From Polytrichum commune (lineage: Eukaryota; Streptophyta; Polytrichopsida; Polytrichales; Polytrichaceae), in the NCBI GenBank assembly GCA_950295325.1, contig OX485804.1, forward strand, positions 8,186,001 through 8,246,000: a stretch of 60,000 nt of DNA. Reading direction: 5' to 3'. Below, piece by piece: positions 46,277 to 60,000 of the stretch; the first letter of the stretch is position 1; each line of letters starts with the position of its first letter. Made by a program: the position numbers and the translations under genes. Below the pieces are notes generated by a model. The model saw nothing but the letters and a program-made list of their open reading frames with translations. It was not told the origin of the DNA and did no database searches.

Positions 46277-46390
46277 ATGAGTGAGCAAAGATCTTGTCAG
46301 CCGCAGCCGCAGCAGCAGCAGCAGGAGGAGGAGGAGGTTGATGGGAGTCAAGTGCTTTGCCTCTTTGGGGCCATTCATGTGAAAGGTTGA
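46277..46390 (+). CDS. uncertain 37-codon open frame rich in Gln and Glu
   Basis: ATG at 46277, TGA at 46388. The encoded peptide is MSEQRSCQPQPQQQQQEEEE followed by 17 residues. It derives largely from a CAG/GAG trinucleotide run (about 46300-46338). It could be a chance frame or the start of a first exon (a GT follows at GAAAG-GTTGAG), but no downstream exon could be identified. Confidence 0.15.
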   Translation: MSEQRSCQPQPQQQQQEEEEVDGSQVLCLFGAIHVKG

Positions 46391-48834
46391 GTGTGCTTTG
46401 ATAACCCCCTGTATCCCTTATACACGTGCTTCAATGTATATAACCACCCCAGCTAAAAGCCTGTAGTTTACCACCCCACTAACTTACTACGTAGCTAGGT
46501 AGTCCTCCAAAAGCCTGTCCCCGGCCCATCCCATCCCTCCTCTGCCCCCTCAGCACCATGCACAGGACACACGTTGTTTGGCTCGGCCTCACAACATACT
46601 TCAACTATACTCTTTGGAGTTCTTAAAGATCCTTAAATATGCAGAGAGCCCTTGGTTTTCCGACTACGGTAGAAATATCATAACCCGTGAAAATAAGGTG
46701 ATTCGTTCACATTCAAGATCTGGTCTGACAATCATGAGATGATTTTCCAAGACAGATGAGAGGGATTCATGAAGAATGCAAGTTGTTTCAATATTTTTCT
46801 GCCCTATACAAAAAATGCTACAGTTTTTCAAAGTGGAAGGTTGTCTAAACCCCTACTCGTTCACTAGATTCTCCCTACACCAAACATGGTAATCCGCATT
46901 TCCATGCAAAACATCGCCTAAATCAGTTACCTCATGAGTACATTAACACTTGACACTAAGTGTGCACGCATTGAAGTTGCCGCCGAGCCATGATCCGTTT
47001 TAGAAATGGCACTTCACCATTATGGCAGCGGTCTAGTGCATGGCTAGAGGGTGGTTAATGGGTTTTGGTATTTCTACCTTGAGTGAGGGAGGGCCGCTCG
47101 ATCGAGACCACAATGAAGAAGTGCACCGGTCGGTCAAGAATTTCTGTCCAAGACAGGGCGATTTGAGGCAACGGGTGGTGTGGTGTGGTGTGGTGGACAA
47201 AATGATGGGAAGGGAAAAAATAGACTCGAGTTACAATTCTCTAGAGTTCCAGTTTCCTTGTCGAGCGTACGAGGTTGCCCAAGAAACTTGACCTCCGGAG
47301 AACTCCCCTAGCAATAAGTGTTGCTATGTTGGCATCCATGTCAGTTTTTCATCCATGTTTGAAGTTCTTGTCTAAAGAAGTCTTGGTTGTAGTGTAAACC
47401 CCAGCCGGTGAAGAGCCCATTTCATAGTTAATCACGTTGCTCCATTCCCCTATAATTCTCGACCAGTGCACTTCTTCATCATAGTCTAAACCAACCTCAA
47501 GTAAGTAAGTAAGTAAATAAGTAAGTAGGTATCAATGTTAAAGCTAGGGGCTTTGTGATGTCCGAGTAAACTCATCCAGTAACAAGGTGAAAACGCAACA
47601 AAGAACTTTATCATATGAAAACATGTACTATTTGACCCCGGAAATGGCAAGTGAACCCAAATTGGTCTAGTGCACTCAAGTTGGAATGAATTGGCCCTCA
47701 ATCTTGTAGGAGACTGAGAGCCCTTTCCTCCACGATGAATGCGTTTACGTAGACACCACGAATCCCGAGCCAAATACTAGATTGATGTATAAGTGAATGC
47801 ATGGGACCAAATACACAATATCAATGGGGGTATCGAAGAAACCCGCTTATCTTGTATCGAAATTAAGAATGTTCATTGAATTTTGATATTTTGGTGGGTA
47901 AATTGGGAAAAGCAAGTAACTCTATTCATATCCCCCTGCCTAATCCCGTCGTCGTACAAAGCATGTCCCTAGGGCCATACCCGCCCCCTCCATGCATGCA
48001 CGGGATACTTTTGGTTGCTTGTGGTTTCATATAGTTATGTAAAGTGTGTGTGTATGTAGGTACCAATGTCGGATTGATATCTAAGCGAATGCATGGTATC
48101 AAAGAATCCGCCCCACTAGTATCAAATTTGGAATACCAATCCCATATTGATACTTAAACGGTGGATAAATTGGAAAAGAAACATATGACACCCCCTCCCC
48201 CCCCCCCCCCAAAGCCCCTTTAGTCCTAAAACAACATCTCATGGGCCATACCCACCCTCACAATTGTGTGCATGGTATACTTGTGGTTGCTCATGGTTTC
48301 ACATACTATGAAAACCATGTGAAATAACTACACTAAATGTTGTATTTGGTGTCACCAATTCTATTTGTCTTGCTCAATACTAATTATAAACCGCTCGTGT
48401 AGTGTCACTAACACTAAGTGTAAAACCTAACATCACTTGTTATTCCTTGTAAAAATTTCAAATTGGGCATTATAGATTTACGATGTTGCAGTTCTTGTCA
48501 CTTACAAAGTGTTTCTTCATTACATGAATGTTAGAATGTAGAATATACCAAACTTTGTAACGATAGTTGACATGGATTTCATCCAAATTTCAATTCTTAA
48601 TGACAACACTTGAAAACTTATTCATAAGAAGTGTCATTCGAAAAGTTAACACAATGACATGAGATACCATATGACACAAAATTTGTACTATAGTAATAAA
48701 ATTAGATCATTATTGGAATATTGATACTTGGTGGGTAAATTGGAATCGCAGTTTTACCTCTCTCTCCTAGCCCCCTAGTCCTCCAAAGCATGTCCCAGGC
48801 AGTGCCCGGGAAGTTTTGTGGGCATAGATAGTCA
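46391..48834. other. intergenic, no gene recognised
   Basis: Contains facing GTAAACTCATCC-type ends at about 47540-47775 (see 17110-17600), C14 at 48197-48210, and a MITE fragment near 48332-48430 (CTACACTAAATGTTGTATTT). No coding support. Confidence 0.4.
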
Positions 48835-49995
48835 GTCAAGATCCTAGTGATTTTGAATCCAGCCGGTTACATGTTGACATCTTCCGGTTTTGCTTTGTTC
48901 ATTTGAGGTATATTCTTCTATAGATTCCTCTAGAATGATCGGTAATTCTCCTGAAGTCTTGAACTTCAACCGGTTGTTTTCCAAACTCAACCGGTTCATC
49001 TCAGTGATCAGGGAGATTTTTGGGCGTAATCGGTGGAGATCCTAGTGTTTGCAAGTCCAACCGGTTATATGTTGACATCCTTTGGTTTTCCTTTATTAAA
49101 CTGGGGTATATTCTATAAATTCCTCTAAAATGATCGGTAATTTTCCTATAGTCTTGAACTTCAACCGGTTTTTTTTCAAACTCAACCGGTTCATCTCAAT
49201 GATCAGGGAGATTTTTGGGCATAATCAATTGAGATCCTAGTGTTTGTAAGTCCAACCGGTTGCATGTTGACATCCTTCGGTTTTCCTTTATTAAATTGAA
49301 GTGTATTCTATAGATTCCTCTAAAATGATCGATAATTCTCCTGAAGTTTTGAACTTCAACCGGTTGTTTCCCAAACTCAACCGGTTCATCTCAGTGATCA
49401 GGGAGATTTTTGGGCATAATCGGTGGAGATCCATGTGTTTGCAAGTCCAACCGGTTACATGTTGACATCCTTCGGTTTTCCTTTATTAAAATGAAGTGTA
49501 TTTTATAGATTCCTCTAAAATGATCGATAATTCTCCTGAAGTCTTGAACTTCAACCAGTTGTTTCCCAAACTCAACCGGTTCATCTCAGTGATCTGGGAG
49601 ATTTTTGGGCATAATCATCGGTAGAGATCCTAGTGTTTGCAAGTCCAACCGGTTACATGTTGACATCCTTCGGTTTTCCTTTATTAAAATGAAGTGTATT
49701 TTATAGATTCCTCTAAAATGATCGGTAATTCTCCTGAAGTCTTGAACTTCAACCGGTTGATTCCCAAACTCAACCGGTTCATCTCAGTGATCGGGGAGAT
49801 TTTTGGGCATAATCATCGGTTGAGATCCATGTGTTTGCAAGTCCAACCGGTTACATGTTGACATCCTTTGGTTTTCCTTTATTAAATTGAAGTATATTCT
49901 ATAATTCCTCTCAAATGATCGGTAATTTTGCTGCAGTCTTGAACTTCAACCGGTTATTTCTCAAACTCAACCGGTTTATCTGTTACTAACTGCTG
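48835..49995. repeat. tandem array of six ~196-bp units, each with three AACCGGTT palindromes
   Basis: Unit starts (GATCC(T/A)(A/T)GTG) lie at about 48841, 49039, 49234, 49429, 49627 and 49825, giving spacings of 198, 195, 195, 198 and 198. A standard unit contains GTCCAACCGGTTACATGTTG, then CTTCAACCGGTT and CTCAACCGGTTCATC. The last two palindromes start about 21 bp apart, and that spacing is conserved. Diverged relatives occur at 45690-46160 and 20150-20290. Non-coding. Confidence 0.93.
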
Positions 49996-50125
49996 GTTCT
50001 CCCCAAGCCATAGTCCGAGGGTCCAAACCTACTATCCCCTCAATGCATGCACGGGATACTTTTAGTTGCTCATGATTTCACATAATATTAGAAAGCTGTA
50101 AGCACCAGTATTGGAATGGTGTGTA

Positions 50126-51652
50126 CGATTCTACCTCTTTAATACGACAACCTCGATATGATGACATAAATTTTGTAAACCAAACTTTCTAGTTAAGATC
50201 TACCTCTCCAATATGATTGTGACATTGTTAATATGATATTCTTGGACCCCTGAAAGGTCATATTATAGAGGTAATAAATGCAGATGTGGCAAGTCCCACA
50301 CATCTACAAGTACATAGTTAATATTAAAATTCACGTAACTGTCACATATGAAATGTGGATTAAAGAGGTTTCCATTTAAAAGAATGTTAATACATTGGTA
50401 CTGAGGGAACTAAGTTTTCTATCTCAAAACCTAATCAAGAGACTCATTAGCTTCTTTTTATTTCACAGTAGTTTCTCACCTAAACCCTAAGCCAAAGTGC
50501 ACACTGTGTTTTTGAGCATTTTGAACTCAATGTTTATCAAGTTGCTTTGATCTACGTATTGTTGGAAAGCTCTTGAAAAATCATGTTTTGGTGGCAGTGT
50601 TGTCCAATTCCAAGTTGTATTGATAGAGTTATGAGCATTTGAAGGCATGTTAAGTTTTTGTAGTTGATTTCTAGACAACAATCTATTTTTGTTGATTTTG
50701 AGTTTAGTTTTGATCCGATCTTGTTGCCTCCAAATTGCACAAGTGTGGGGCAACGACTTCACCAAGGTGTAATTGTTGCTTTCAAATTGCGATACAAGTT
50801 CAAGTTGCTAGAGTGGGTTTCATCGTAGTTTGATTCAAATAAGCAACATACTTTGAAAAAGATTGTACTCAATGTTAGACAAGCAATTCTCTAGACCTAT
50901 AAGGTTTTGACATGTATGGCTACTCAGATTATCCAAACTATTGGAGAAAATTAAGAATTTTGCCACCTTATTGAAGTACAAACTTTATTAATGAGGATCA
51001 ACGAGAAAAATCAAAACTGATCAAGGAGTACCAAGATTTGGCACTCCTCATATCAAAAGTGCAACTTGGACAAGATGAGATGCCATGCGAAGATTATCTA
51101 ATAATGGAAGGTGAAGACATCATTGATGCTAAATATTGCATGTCAAAGTTAGTTGATATGGCCTTGGGACAAAAAATAAAGTCACCTAGTTTTGACCTTA
51201 ATGCAAAGCCCTTGGACTCTTTACATGTTGATGCAAGACCTCCACCTAATATGAAATTGGCAGATGCTCAACATCATGCTCCATTGTTAGCTACATTTTT
51301 ATGGATAACTCATTAGAGTTACTCCTTTTGACGTGGTGATATTTCATACCATATCGGAGGAGCTCAATAAGATATATTGTTGCTAATTTGAAGCGACAAC
51401 ATCAATGGATTATTGATTCTTCCTTCAAGTCCACATAGATTTCATGAGAAAAATTTGCATATTTGTAAGAACAATCGAAAGAATGTTTATTTTGTGTATG
51501 TGGCAAAATATCTAATATGTGTTTTCATGAATTACCTCTTTATTATGACAAAGAGGTCTAATTTGTCATATTATTGAATATATTACTCTAATGTCATACT
51601 ATATGATGGTTTTCTCGTTTCCCAAACGTGTTATATTAAAGAGGTAGGACTA
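50126..51652 (+). mobile_element. pogo/Tigger-like element, 1.5-kb derivative
   Basis: The left end CGATTCTACCTCTTTAATA and the right inverted end ATTAAAGAGGTAGGACTA are flanked by TA (50124-50125 and 51653-51654). Orientation is opposite to the 33466-34458 copy. The left interior carries the shared subterminal region, and the right interior carries the transposase C-terminal remnant. The 50290-50990 part is unique to this copy. Confidence 0.85.
50988..51438 (+). pseudogene. frameshifted C-terminal remnant of pogo/Tigger-like transposase
   Basis: The frame EDQREKSKLIKEYQDLALLI through about 51300 aligns residue by residue with the 33674-34096 fragment (MPCEDYLIMEGEDI, MALGQKI, ARPPPNMKLADAQ). 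A one-base shift follows ATF, before MDNSLE. The tail resumes as LKRQHQWIIDSSFKST and stops at 51436-51438. The PCNA-binding-like motif is eroded (Q-WIIDSSF). Confidence 0.8.
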
Positions 51653-51674
51653 TACATGAATGCATGATCAATAC

Positions 51675-51715
<41 letters not shown>
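51675..51715. repeat. (TAA)n microsatellite
   Basis: About thirteen ATA/TAA units just outside the pogo element. Confidence 0.95.
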
Positions 51716-52090
51716 TTCAAAGAACTGACCCAACTAAGATCAAAATTGTTTTAGCTATCAAATATTGACTCTTGTTGGGCAAATTGTGTTAAGGAACACA
51801 ATAGGATATGTTTCGGAGAGTACAAGAATAATATCATAATGGTTATTAAGATAATAGAGTACACTATGACTGACATTCTCTCTTAAAAAAATCTTGATAG
51901 CGGTCAAGCAATGCCGGACTAGAAAAACAAAAGCATGCTTTCCAAGATACTAACATATGCACAAGAGCCTCATGAGATGAAGGATCCTTTCCATACTCTA
52001 ATGACTATTTGGGTCATTACCATCCTAACACCATATTATTACTACACCCAAGTGTTCTAGAATAAAACAAAAATATACTACACAATTCAT

Positions 52091-53177
52091 GGTACTTAGT
52101 GTCACATACATCATTTGTGAAAGGCCTAAACTAGATGACTAGAGGTCTCAAATACCCGGGAGGTGGACTCTTCATTGGAAACCTCAATGATGTACATGGG
52201 TCATTATGAAATTAAAACCCCTATATATGAGAAGTTTATGAAGAAAAACAAATGCATACATATTAACGGCATGCTAAAAAAAGGACTAATGTGTTTATAT
52301 TGAGTTTTTTCAATTTACTAAGATAAATGCCTCCACTACATATACAAAATATATGCTATGCCTTTATTACATGTAAATTTCATGTTCACTTTCTAATGAG
52401 AAAGTCGTTGAACTTTTATTTCATTCATAGTATGTAACTTAATAATGGCATAAAAAAAACAAAGGTAAGAGCACAATAACTTAGCCACTATGGAGAGCAA
52501 AACTCAAGGGAGCCCATGAGCACTCCTAGAACCTTTAGGTGGTCCTAGAACCCAATGTGGTGAATGTGAACAAGATGAAACTAACCCATCTATTGTCATT
52601 CGTTTCTCTAAACCTTAAGACACATCTACCTTTACTTCAAATTTATTAATAGCCATTTTGAATATACACACTAGAGAAAATGAATACCTCTCCCTTTACG
52701 TATATTGTGTACGCTATCTAACCTCTTCTTACACTCACATTAGGTTTGAATGTGGTATGAGTCCACCCCCTGGGCTCAAAGTGTCACGTTCACTAATTGC
52801 AACATGATTCGTCAAGACAAGTAACTCTTCAAGGTGAAAATATATTCACATTGTGACATTTAGCGCAACACATTGGGATACTTGAGACGATAATTTTGCA
52901 TTTTACTACCGTATGCAAGGGGCAGACATTCTTGAGCATCATACTAACGGCAAGTGTCATTTGTGCACACGTTCGTCAACTTGTAGATCATTGTGTAACA
53001 TAGACACACACCTCATAACATCATTGAACATAGTCATGCCAAGATATCAGTAAACGCACTGGAACGCCAACTGTGATGGGTGACATTAATGGTAAAGTTT
53101 GCTAGTGATTAGTGTAACCCAGCATACACCTTAAAATAGGGTAAGTGACACCATTACACATGTGACAACTAAATACC
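52091..53177 (-). mobile_element. TTAGTGTCAC-ended element, copy D, interrupted
   Basis: The left end GGTACTTAGTGTCACATACA and the right inverted end ACATGTGACAACTAAATACC are intact. Homology to copy B is broken between about 52160 and 52775, where about 600 bp of unrelated sequence lies. Confidence 0.75.
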
Positions 53178-53565
53178 CTAAAGGGGCAATTACCAACACT
53201 AGTAAGCGTACCTTTCCCGGATAGCTACCCCCGCGTCCTCTCTCACCTTCTCTCTCAAAGGAGTAAATGTTCCTTCAATGTCCTCTATTTTGCAGGTGAC
53301 TAGACTAGAGAGAGAGAGTGGGTCAGAGATATCCTGGGTGACTGGACATAAGCTTAAGTTACTTCTCTTCTTCTAGTCCTAGAAAGAACCGAAAGCTTCG
53401 CATGCATTAGGTAAATTAGAGCAAAGAAATATCTCTACTTGAACTTTGAGCAACATAACTATCTAAGCCATCTCCGTGATACCCATAAAATATTTCACAC
53501 TCTCTCTTGGGCAAGTTTTCAAGCATTGATGTGAATTTCTTAATTAGCATTGGTACAACGTTTGT
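53178..53565. other. intergenic, no gene recognised
   Basis: Nothing supported. Confidence 0.45.
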
Positions 53566-54257
53566 GGTATTGAGTGTCACATACACTATTGGCAAACAAT
53601 CTAAACTGAATGGCTAGTGATTTTGTAGTATCACGTCCATTAATTGCCAATGAAGTGCATAACTACTTATGGTATGATATTTACTGTAGCACATTGGAGT
53701 GCTTGAGATGATAGTTTTGACGTTTTAATATGCAAGAGGAAGACATTTATGAGCATATTACATGTGTTTACACTTATAGTCAACTCGGTGACCATTGCGT
53801 AACCTAGGAATAGACTTCATGATATCATTGAACGTACAATCTAAACTCCTTGATATCACACCTATGGCAACCAAATTGCACATGAAATTAAGGGCATTTG
53901 TAGTGTAAACATGGGTGTGTGATATTAGAAAATTGTTTTAGCATGTGACATCATGGAATAACACAAAGTCAACATTGCAATAATGACCATGGTGACAATA
54001 TGATGTGTGCGAACGTGTGGTGTAATTTCTTTGGTGGATTATTTTCTATGTCAAAACCTATGATATATGAGAGGGAAATGCGACAAGAAGGGAGATTTAC
54101 GTTGAGCACATTCGATCCCTAGGGTTTCAGGTTAGGGTGTACTTGTGCCAAGATATTAGTAAGCCTACTAGAACACTAAGTAGCATTAGGTTACACTAAT
54201 GTCAATATCCCTCATAATAGGGTAAGTGGTGCTATTATGCATGTGACACTAAATTCC
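53566..54257 (-). mobile_element. TTAGTGTCAC-ended element, copy E
   Basis: Ends GGTATTGAGTGTCACATACA and GCATGTGACACTAAATTCC. Parts of the interior match copies B and D, with an unrelated stretch at roughly 53870-54130. Lies about 390 bp from copy D in the same orientation. Confidence 0.7.
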
Positions 54258-56438
54258 ATAAATGCTATACTGCAATTAAAAATTTATTGCAGCAATAATC
54301 CAAACAGCGGTGCCCACTCACTACATTATTTTAAAAGTGTACAGAAGCCAACTTAACCCATACTTAAGAGTTCATTAAGCTAGTGTAGTTTGGAGGCCTT
54401 GGAGGACTAACTTACATTAACATAAACTTATGTTAGTATAAACATGAGTTACCATAGACTGATTTCTCATTGTTTCATTCTGCAAGTGACATAGACTATC
54501 TGACAGTGCTGTTACTTCTACATTAAGAATAATTGAGAGCATATAGATATCATTGAAACTTGCACCCTCACAGCGAGTATGATGCAAAATACAGAGCTGC
54601 AAGTTTACTTATGCCAGTTACACAGGCACTTACAGTAGCACTGGATTCCTTTCCCAAGGCAGATAAATCTTACAAATTACTTTTGATGTCCATGGCGAGT
54701 TCCAGAGCCCTCGATCTAGCTTATCTTGCCTTTGCCCTACAACCAAATCGATGAGATATCATAGATGGCATTACACCATATTACTTCCAATTGATGAGAG
54801 CGACATGTTACAAAGAATGTTACATGAAAATGATGAAACCAATATATGTTTTCATAGAATATAAGAAAACCTGTCACCTAACAGAATTTCAGAGATTCTC
54901 AACATCACCACTTCAGAATGAGAGCATGATGGAGATCTGGAATTACAATAACTAGATATTGATTCTGTGGGCAAATAATATACTTCATCCAAGCGGCTCC
55001 TTCATGGTGAAAACAACAAAACACAACACACACACCTGCAAAACATTGCCATTTCCCAGCATGGATACTGGTTGTCCCCTGGATTGGATATGCACTGGGC
55101 CCATCATGTGTTCACTATTTCTTTTGTGGTCCACTACATTTCCCCAATTTAGGTTACAACACTCCCCGGGCATCCATATTATTCTGATGGATTCTTCTGC
55201 ATGTGGGGCACACACCACTTGTCCTTTGGAGTAATGAGTTACAGACACTTGTGACGAGGTATATAATTGAAAATCGTCAATCTATGTGTTACTTGGTGAT
55301 CATGTTTAGTGAACCGCTTGCACATACCCAAGTAAATCGGCGTTCACATGCTGCACACCGCCGAGGTCCTGCCTTTCCCACGGTCTTTCAACTGCAAAGC
55401 ATACAAGTACCCAGAGTGGAGCAACAACAGCCCTCCAGGACAAATGAATTTTCAAGTAAAACTTCAGGGATCTGGCGAATACACTCTTTTAAAGAATTAG
55501 GGTTTACAGGGAATAGGTGAAAAACTGTTCTACTTCGTTTCCTTCAAGATTTTGCATTGAAGTTGCAAAGGTCGCAAAGACCAAATTCGATCCTGCCGGT
55601 TGCTTGCTCTTTGATCGCCCTGAAAGTCTAATACAGTAGTACATAACATTTGAAGAGTTACAAACATTCTGTGAGATGTCTTCTGCATCTTCTATTGGAC
55701 ACCAGGTTAGCCACTGACAGCGTCAGTTCTAGAACTCTGTGCTTCAAGGAGCGAGCTTGTGTACATGTTGTAATTCCAGAAACCAGCGATAGTCAGGACC
55801 TGTACGTATGAACGTTACATCACTCTGACGTGCTGTAAACCACTCCCCACTTGCAAAATGGACCAGAGCACTGAATCCAAGAGCCTCATGCTTGAAGTGG
55901 CAGCATACACAGCACAAAAGGTTAGGCAGAAAAACCTATGGCTGTAGTAAGAGCTACCTGGCTCTCGAGAGTAAAGGTGGCATGCATGTTGATGTAGAAA
56001 AAGTACATTGTAGTTGACGAGGGGGGCCCTATGGACATTCCAGAAATTGAGACCAGAACTAAACACTGTTCATATAAAGACAAGCAAGGGCTATCACACG
56101 AGTTGTAGGAATTACTACAACCCAGCGCTCTAACCCTCAACAAGGAGCAGGTAATCGATACTTGGTCACAGGCACAAAAAAGAGGGAACTGCCTGCACGA
56201 GGATAATTTTGCCCGAGAGCATGACACACACTTCCTGATAGTACAGCTTGATGTTGAAATAGCAACCTACGGACCAAGCATAGCTCAGCCCAGTCCAGAG
56301 GAGAACATTTTGTGTAGATACGGCCATTTTTTGCATCTATCTTCCCAGGAGAATTCACCTCGCAAGAATTATAGTTATATTTTCAGCTATGAGATTGAAG
56401 AAAAAAGATCAGGTAAAGTCCAGGCGACTGCCACTACC
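54258..56438. other. apparently single-copy DNA downstream of calmodulin
   Basis: No repeat family of this window is found here. Several open frames of 60-105 codons exist on both strands (for example 55203-55520 plus, 55922-56227 minus), but none has a recognisable motif. The part nearest 56438 should contain the calmodulin 3' UTR; its polyadenylation site was not identified. Confidence 0.45.
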
Positions 56439-58545
<2,107 letters not shown>

Positions 58546-59068
58546 GGGCCGCTTTACACCTAGAGGCCGGGGCCGCCGGGCCAATTTCCCTTGAGGCCGA
58601 TTGCACAAAATTTCAGCCTTTTTTGGGTTGGAGGCCGGCCTCTACTACACATTATAATAAGATTATACCGGGGGCCAATTTTCCCATATGTAAAGGCCCT
58701 CGGGCCAAGAAGCCAAGCTGATTCAAAAAAATTAGCCTAATCCAACGGATGTAGCATAATCTAAGATAGAGCCTTTAGATTCCACATAATCCAATGGATC
58801 TAGTTCACTTTGAAAAATTATACTTTATTTAAGAAGATTTTTTTAGTGGAATATGACATTGGCCTTCCATTTTGGGTGCACCCAATTCAACGAGCTCGGG
58901 CCATGTCATAACATACATTTTTTAATTTAAAAAATCATACCACCAAATCGGCCCGGCCTCTAGATGTAAAGGGGTTGGGGCCGATTTGAGCCTTTTGACC
59001 AATCACAAATGAGGATTTCAAGCCTCTTACACAACGAATTGGCCCGGCCTCTAAGTGTAAAGCGGCCC
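58546..59068. mobile_element. PIF/Harbinger-like MITE with TTA target duplication
   Basis: Inverted ends GGGCCGCTTTACACCTAGAG and CTAAGTGTAAAGCGGCCC. Flanked by TTA at 58543-58545 and 59069-59071. Length is 523 bp. Further inverted similarity (GAGGCCGGGGCC / GGCCCGGCCTC) extends the ends to about 35 bp. It sits about 850 bp upstream of the calmodulin start codon. Non-coding. Confidence 0.88.
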
Positions 59069-59069
59069 T

Positions 59070-59435
59070 TATTGTGGGCACTTCCAACTCCAAAGATAAT
59101 GTTGGTCGTGGATCAAGAATTGTCTCATCTGGTTAGCAATTGCAATGAATCAAGAAGACTATCAATTCCAGTTTCATCATAATCCAAGTTCGTACACTAA
59201 AGTCATAAGAGGTCAAAGTGAAGAGTCTAATTATCTTTGAGTGATCACAATGCACATTCAAACCCCCTCCCCCGTCCTCCTCCCACCCAAATTGTTTTAA
59301 TATCAAACCTAAAATGGTTACCATATTTTGGCACATCATCCAACTCTTCATAACACGTGTCTTTCCAGTGTCCATTCTTGACTATGAGCACTGCCAATTA
59401 AGCAGAGTGACCACATAAGGCCCACATACCTTAGC
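59070..59435 (+). repeat. dispersed repeat starting TTGTGGGCACTTCCAA, copy 3
   Basis: Collinear with 22995-23385 (ends with AATTAAGCAGAGTGACCACAT and CACATACCTTA) and inverted relative to 42403-42640. It abuts the MITE's right target duplication. Confidence 0.55.
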
Positions 59436-60000
59436 TGTATGTGGATTTGGTGTAGGGGAGGAATTGAGAGGTGGGGTGATCATCACAAGCTCTGAGCATT
59501 TGAGATAACATGGAGTAGTAAAGTGGGTTAAAGCAAGGGAGGGGCTTATGAGAGCTCATTGGCTTGGGGCCCACATAACTATAAAGCTCAGATTCTTGGC
59601 AAACTTAGGTCGCTTCCGTCACCGTGTGTAGCTCCGGGATTCGCCTGGGATTGCCACAATAGTGGCACAGAGGAGCCAACGAAGCATCATACTCTAGAGG
59701 TAACATTTGAAATTTTGATTAATCTCGAATAGAGAGCTCTCTTTGTGTAAAGTCAAAGCTTGAGACTAGAAACAAATGCAGCCAAACTCAAGTCGTCCTC
59801 CACAGATGTCCTTGCCAGCGCACCAGATAGAGCCCACCTGGGGACCATTTTTGAATATGGGGATACTGATAAGTTAAGTATTTATGTCTCTGTACAACTT
59901 GGCAGCATTTGTGATATGAGCATACTGGTAGTATTTATGTCTATGTACACAAGTCAGCATTTTGTACTACATTCTTAATACCTATTGTATCAAAATATGG
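59436..60000. other. intergenic, no gene recognised
   Basis: No supported gene or repeat. Confidence 0.45.

Noticed and set aside
48835-49995. Possible CRISPR-like array because of regularly spaced palindromes.
   Set aside because: The whole ~196-bp unit is repeated, there are no unique spacers, and the context is a plant nuclear genome.
54417-56360. Several 60-105-codon frames downstream of calmodulin on both strands.
   Set aside because: No motif, no consistent strand, and no splice pattern joining them to the calmodulin gene. Treated as non-coding.

Overview
This window looks like nuclear DNA of a green plant. It is AT-rich, has very low gene density, and is filled with small inverted-repeat DNA transposons, tandem repeats and microsatellites. 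Two genes are clear: an intact four-exon calmodulin gene on the minus strand (56439-57697) and a nuclear-type tRNA-Gly(GCC) on the minus strand (31669-31750). The calmodulin has Ser at residue 27, where flowering-plant calmodulins usually have Cys. With the unusual intron in the tRNA-Gly, this hints at a non-flowering streptophyte (bryophyte, lycophyte or charophyte alga), but species cannot be fixed from the sequence alone. There is one assembly gap of 200 N at 23894-24093.

Layout. 1-8.9 kb: intergenic DNA with two segments dense in the motif ATCTACG, an old ~300-bp direct duplication, and several MITEs, one with a clean TTA target duplication. 9-15.6 kb: two neighbouring pogo/Tigger-like (Tc1-mariner superfamily) elements. 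The larger still shows the three catalytic Asp contexts of a DDE transposase, interrupted by a TAG codon. A 280-bp Mutator-type MITE with a perfect 9-bp duplication sits at its end. 15.6-29 kb: nested MITE families, a recent 197-bp tandem duplication beside the gap, and the C-terminal third of a non-LTR retrotransposon (zinc knuckle plus restriction-like endonuclease) inserted in a MITE. 29-37 kb: little recognisable except the tRNA and a 993-bp pogo derivative with an open C-terminal reading frame ending in a PCNA-binding-like motif. 37-50 kb: a large TTA-flanked MITE, a triplicated ~241-bp repeat, an array of nine covarying stem-loops, and two arrays of a ~196-bp repeat carrying three AACCGGTT palindromes per unit. 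50-54.3 kb: a fourth pogo copy and two copies of a TTAGTGTCAC-ended family. 54.3-60 kb: single-copy-looking DNA, the calmodulin gene, its upstream region, and a 523-bp TTA-flanked MITE.

The window describes a repeat landscape around a housekeeping gene rather than a pathway. The DNA transposons are mostly non-autonomous and nested, so their insertion order can be read: the retrotransposon is younger than the MITE it interrupts, and two MITEs are younger than the TTAGTGTCAC element they split. The observations most worth following up are the tRNA-Gly intron, the covarying stem-loop array, the restriction-like-endonuclease retrotransposon tail and the pogo family.
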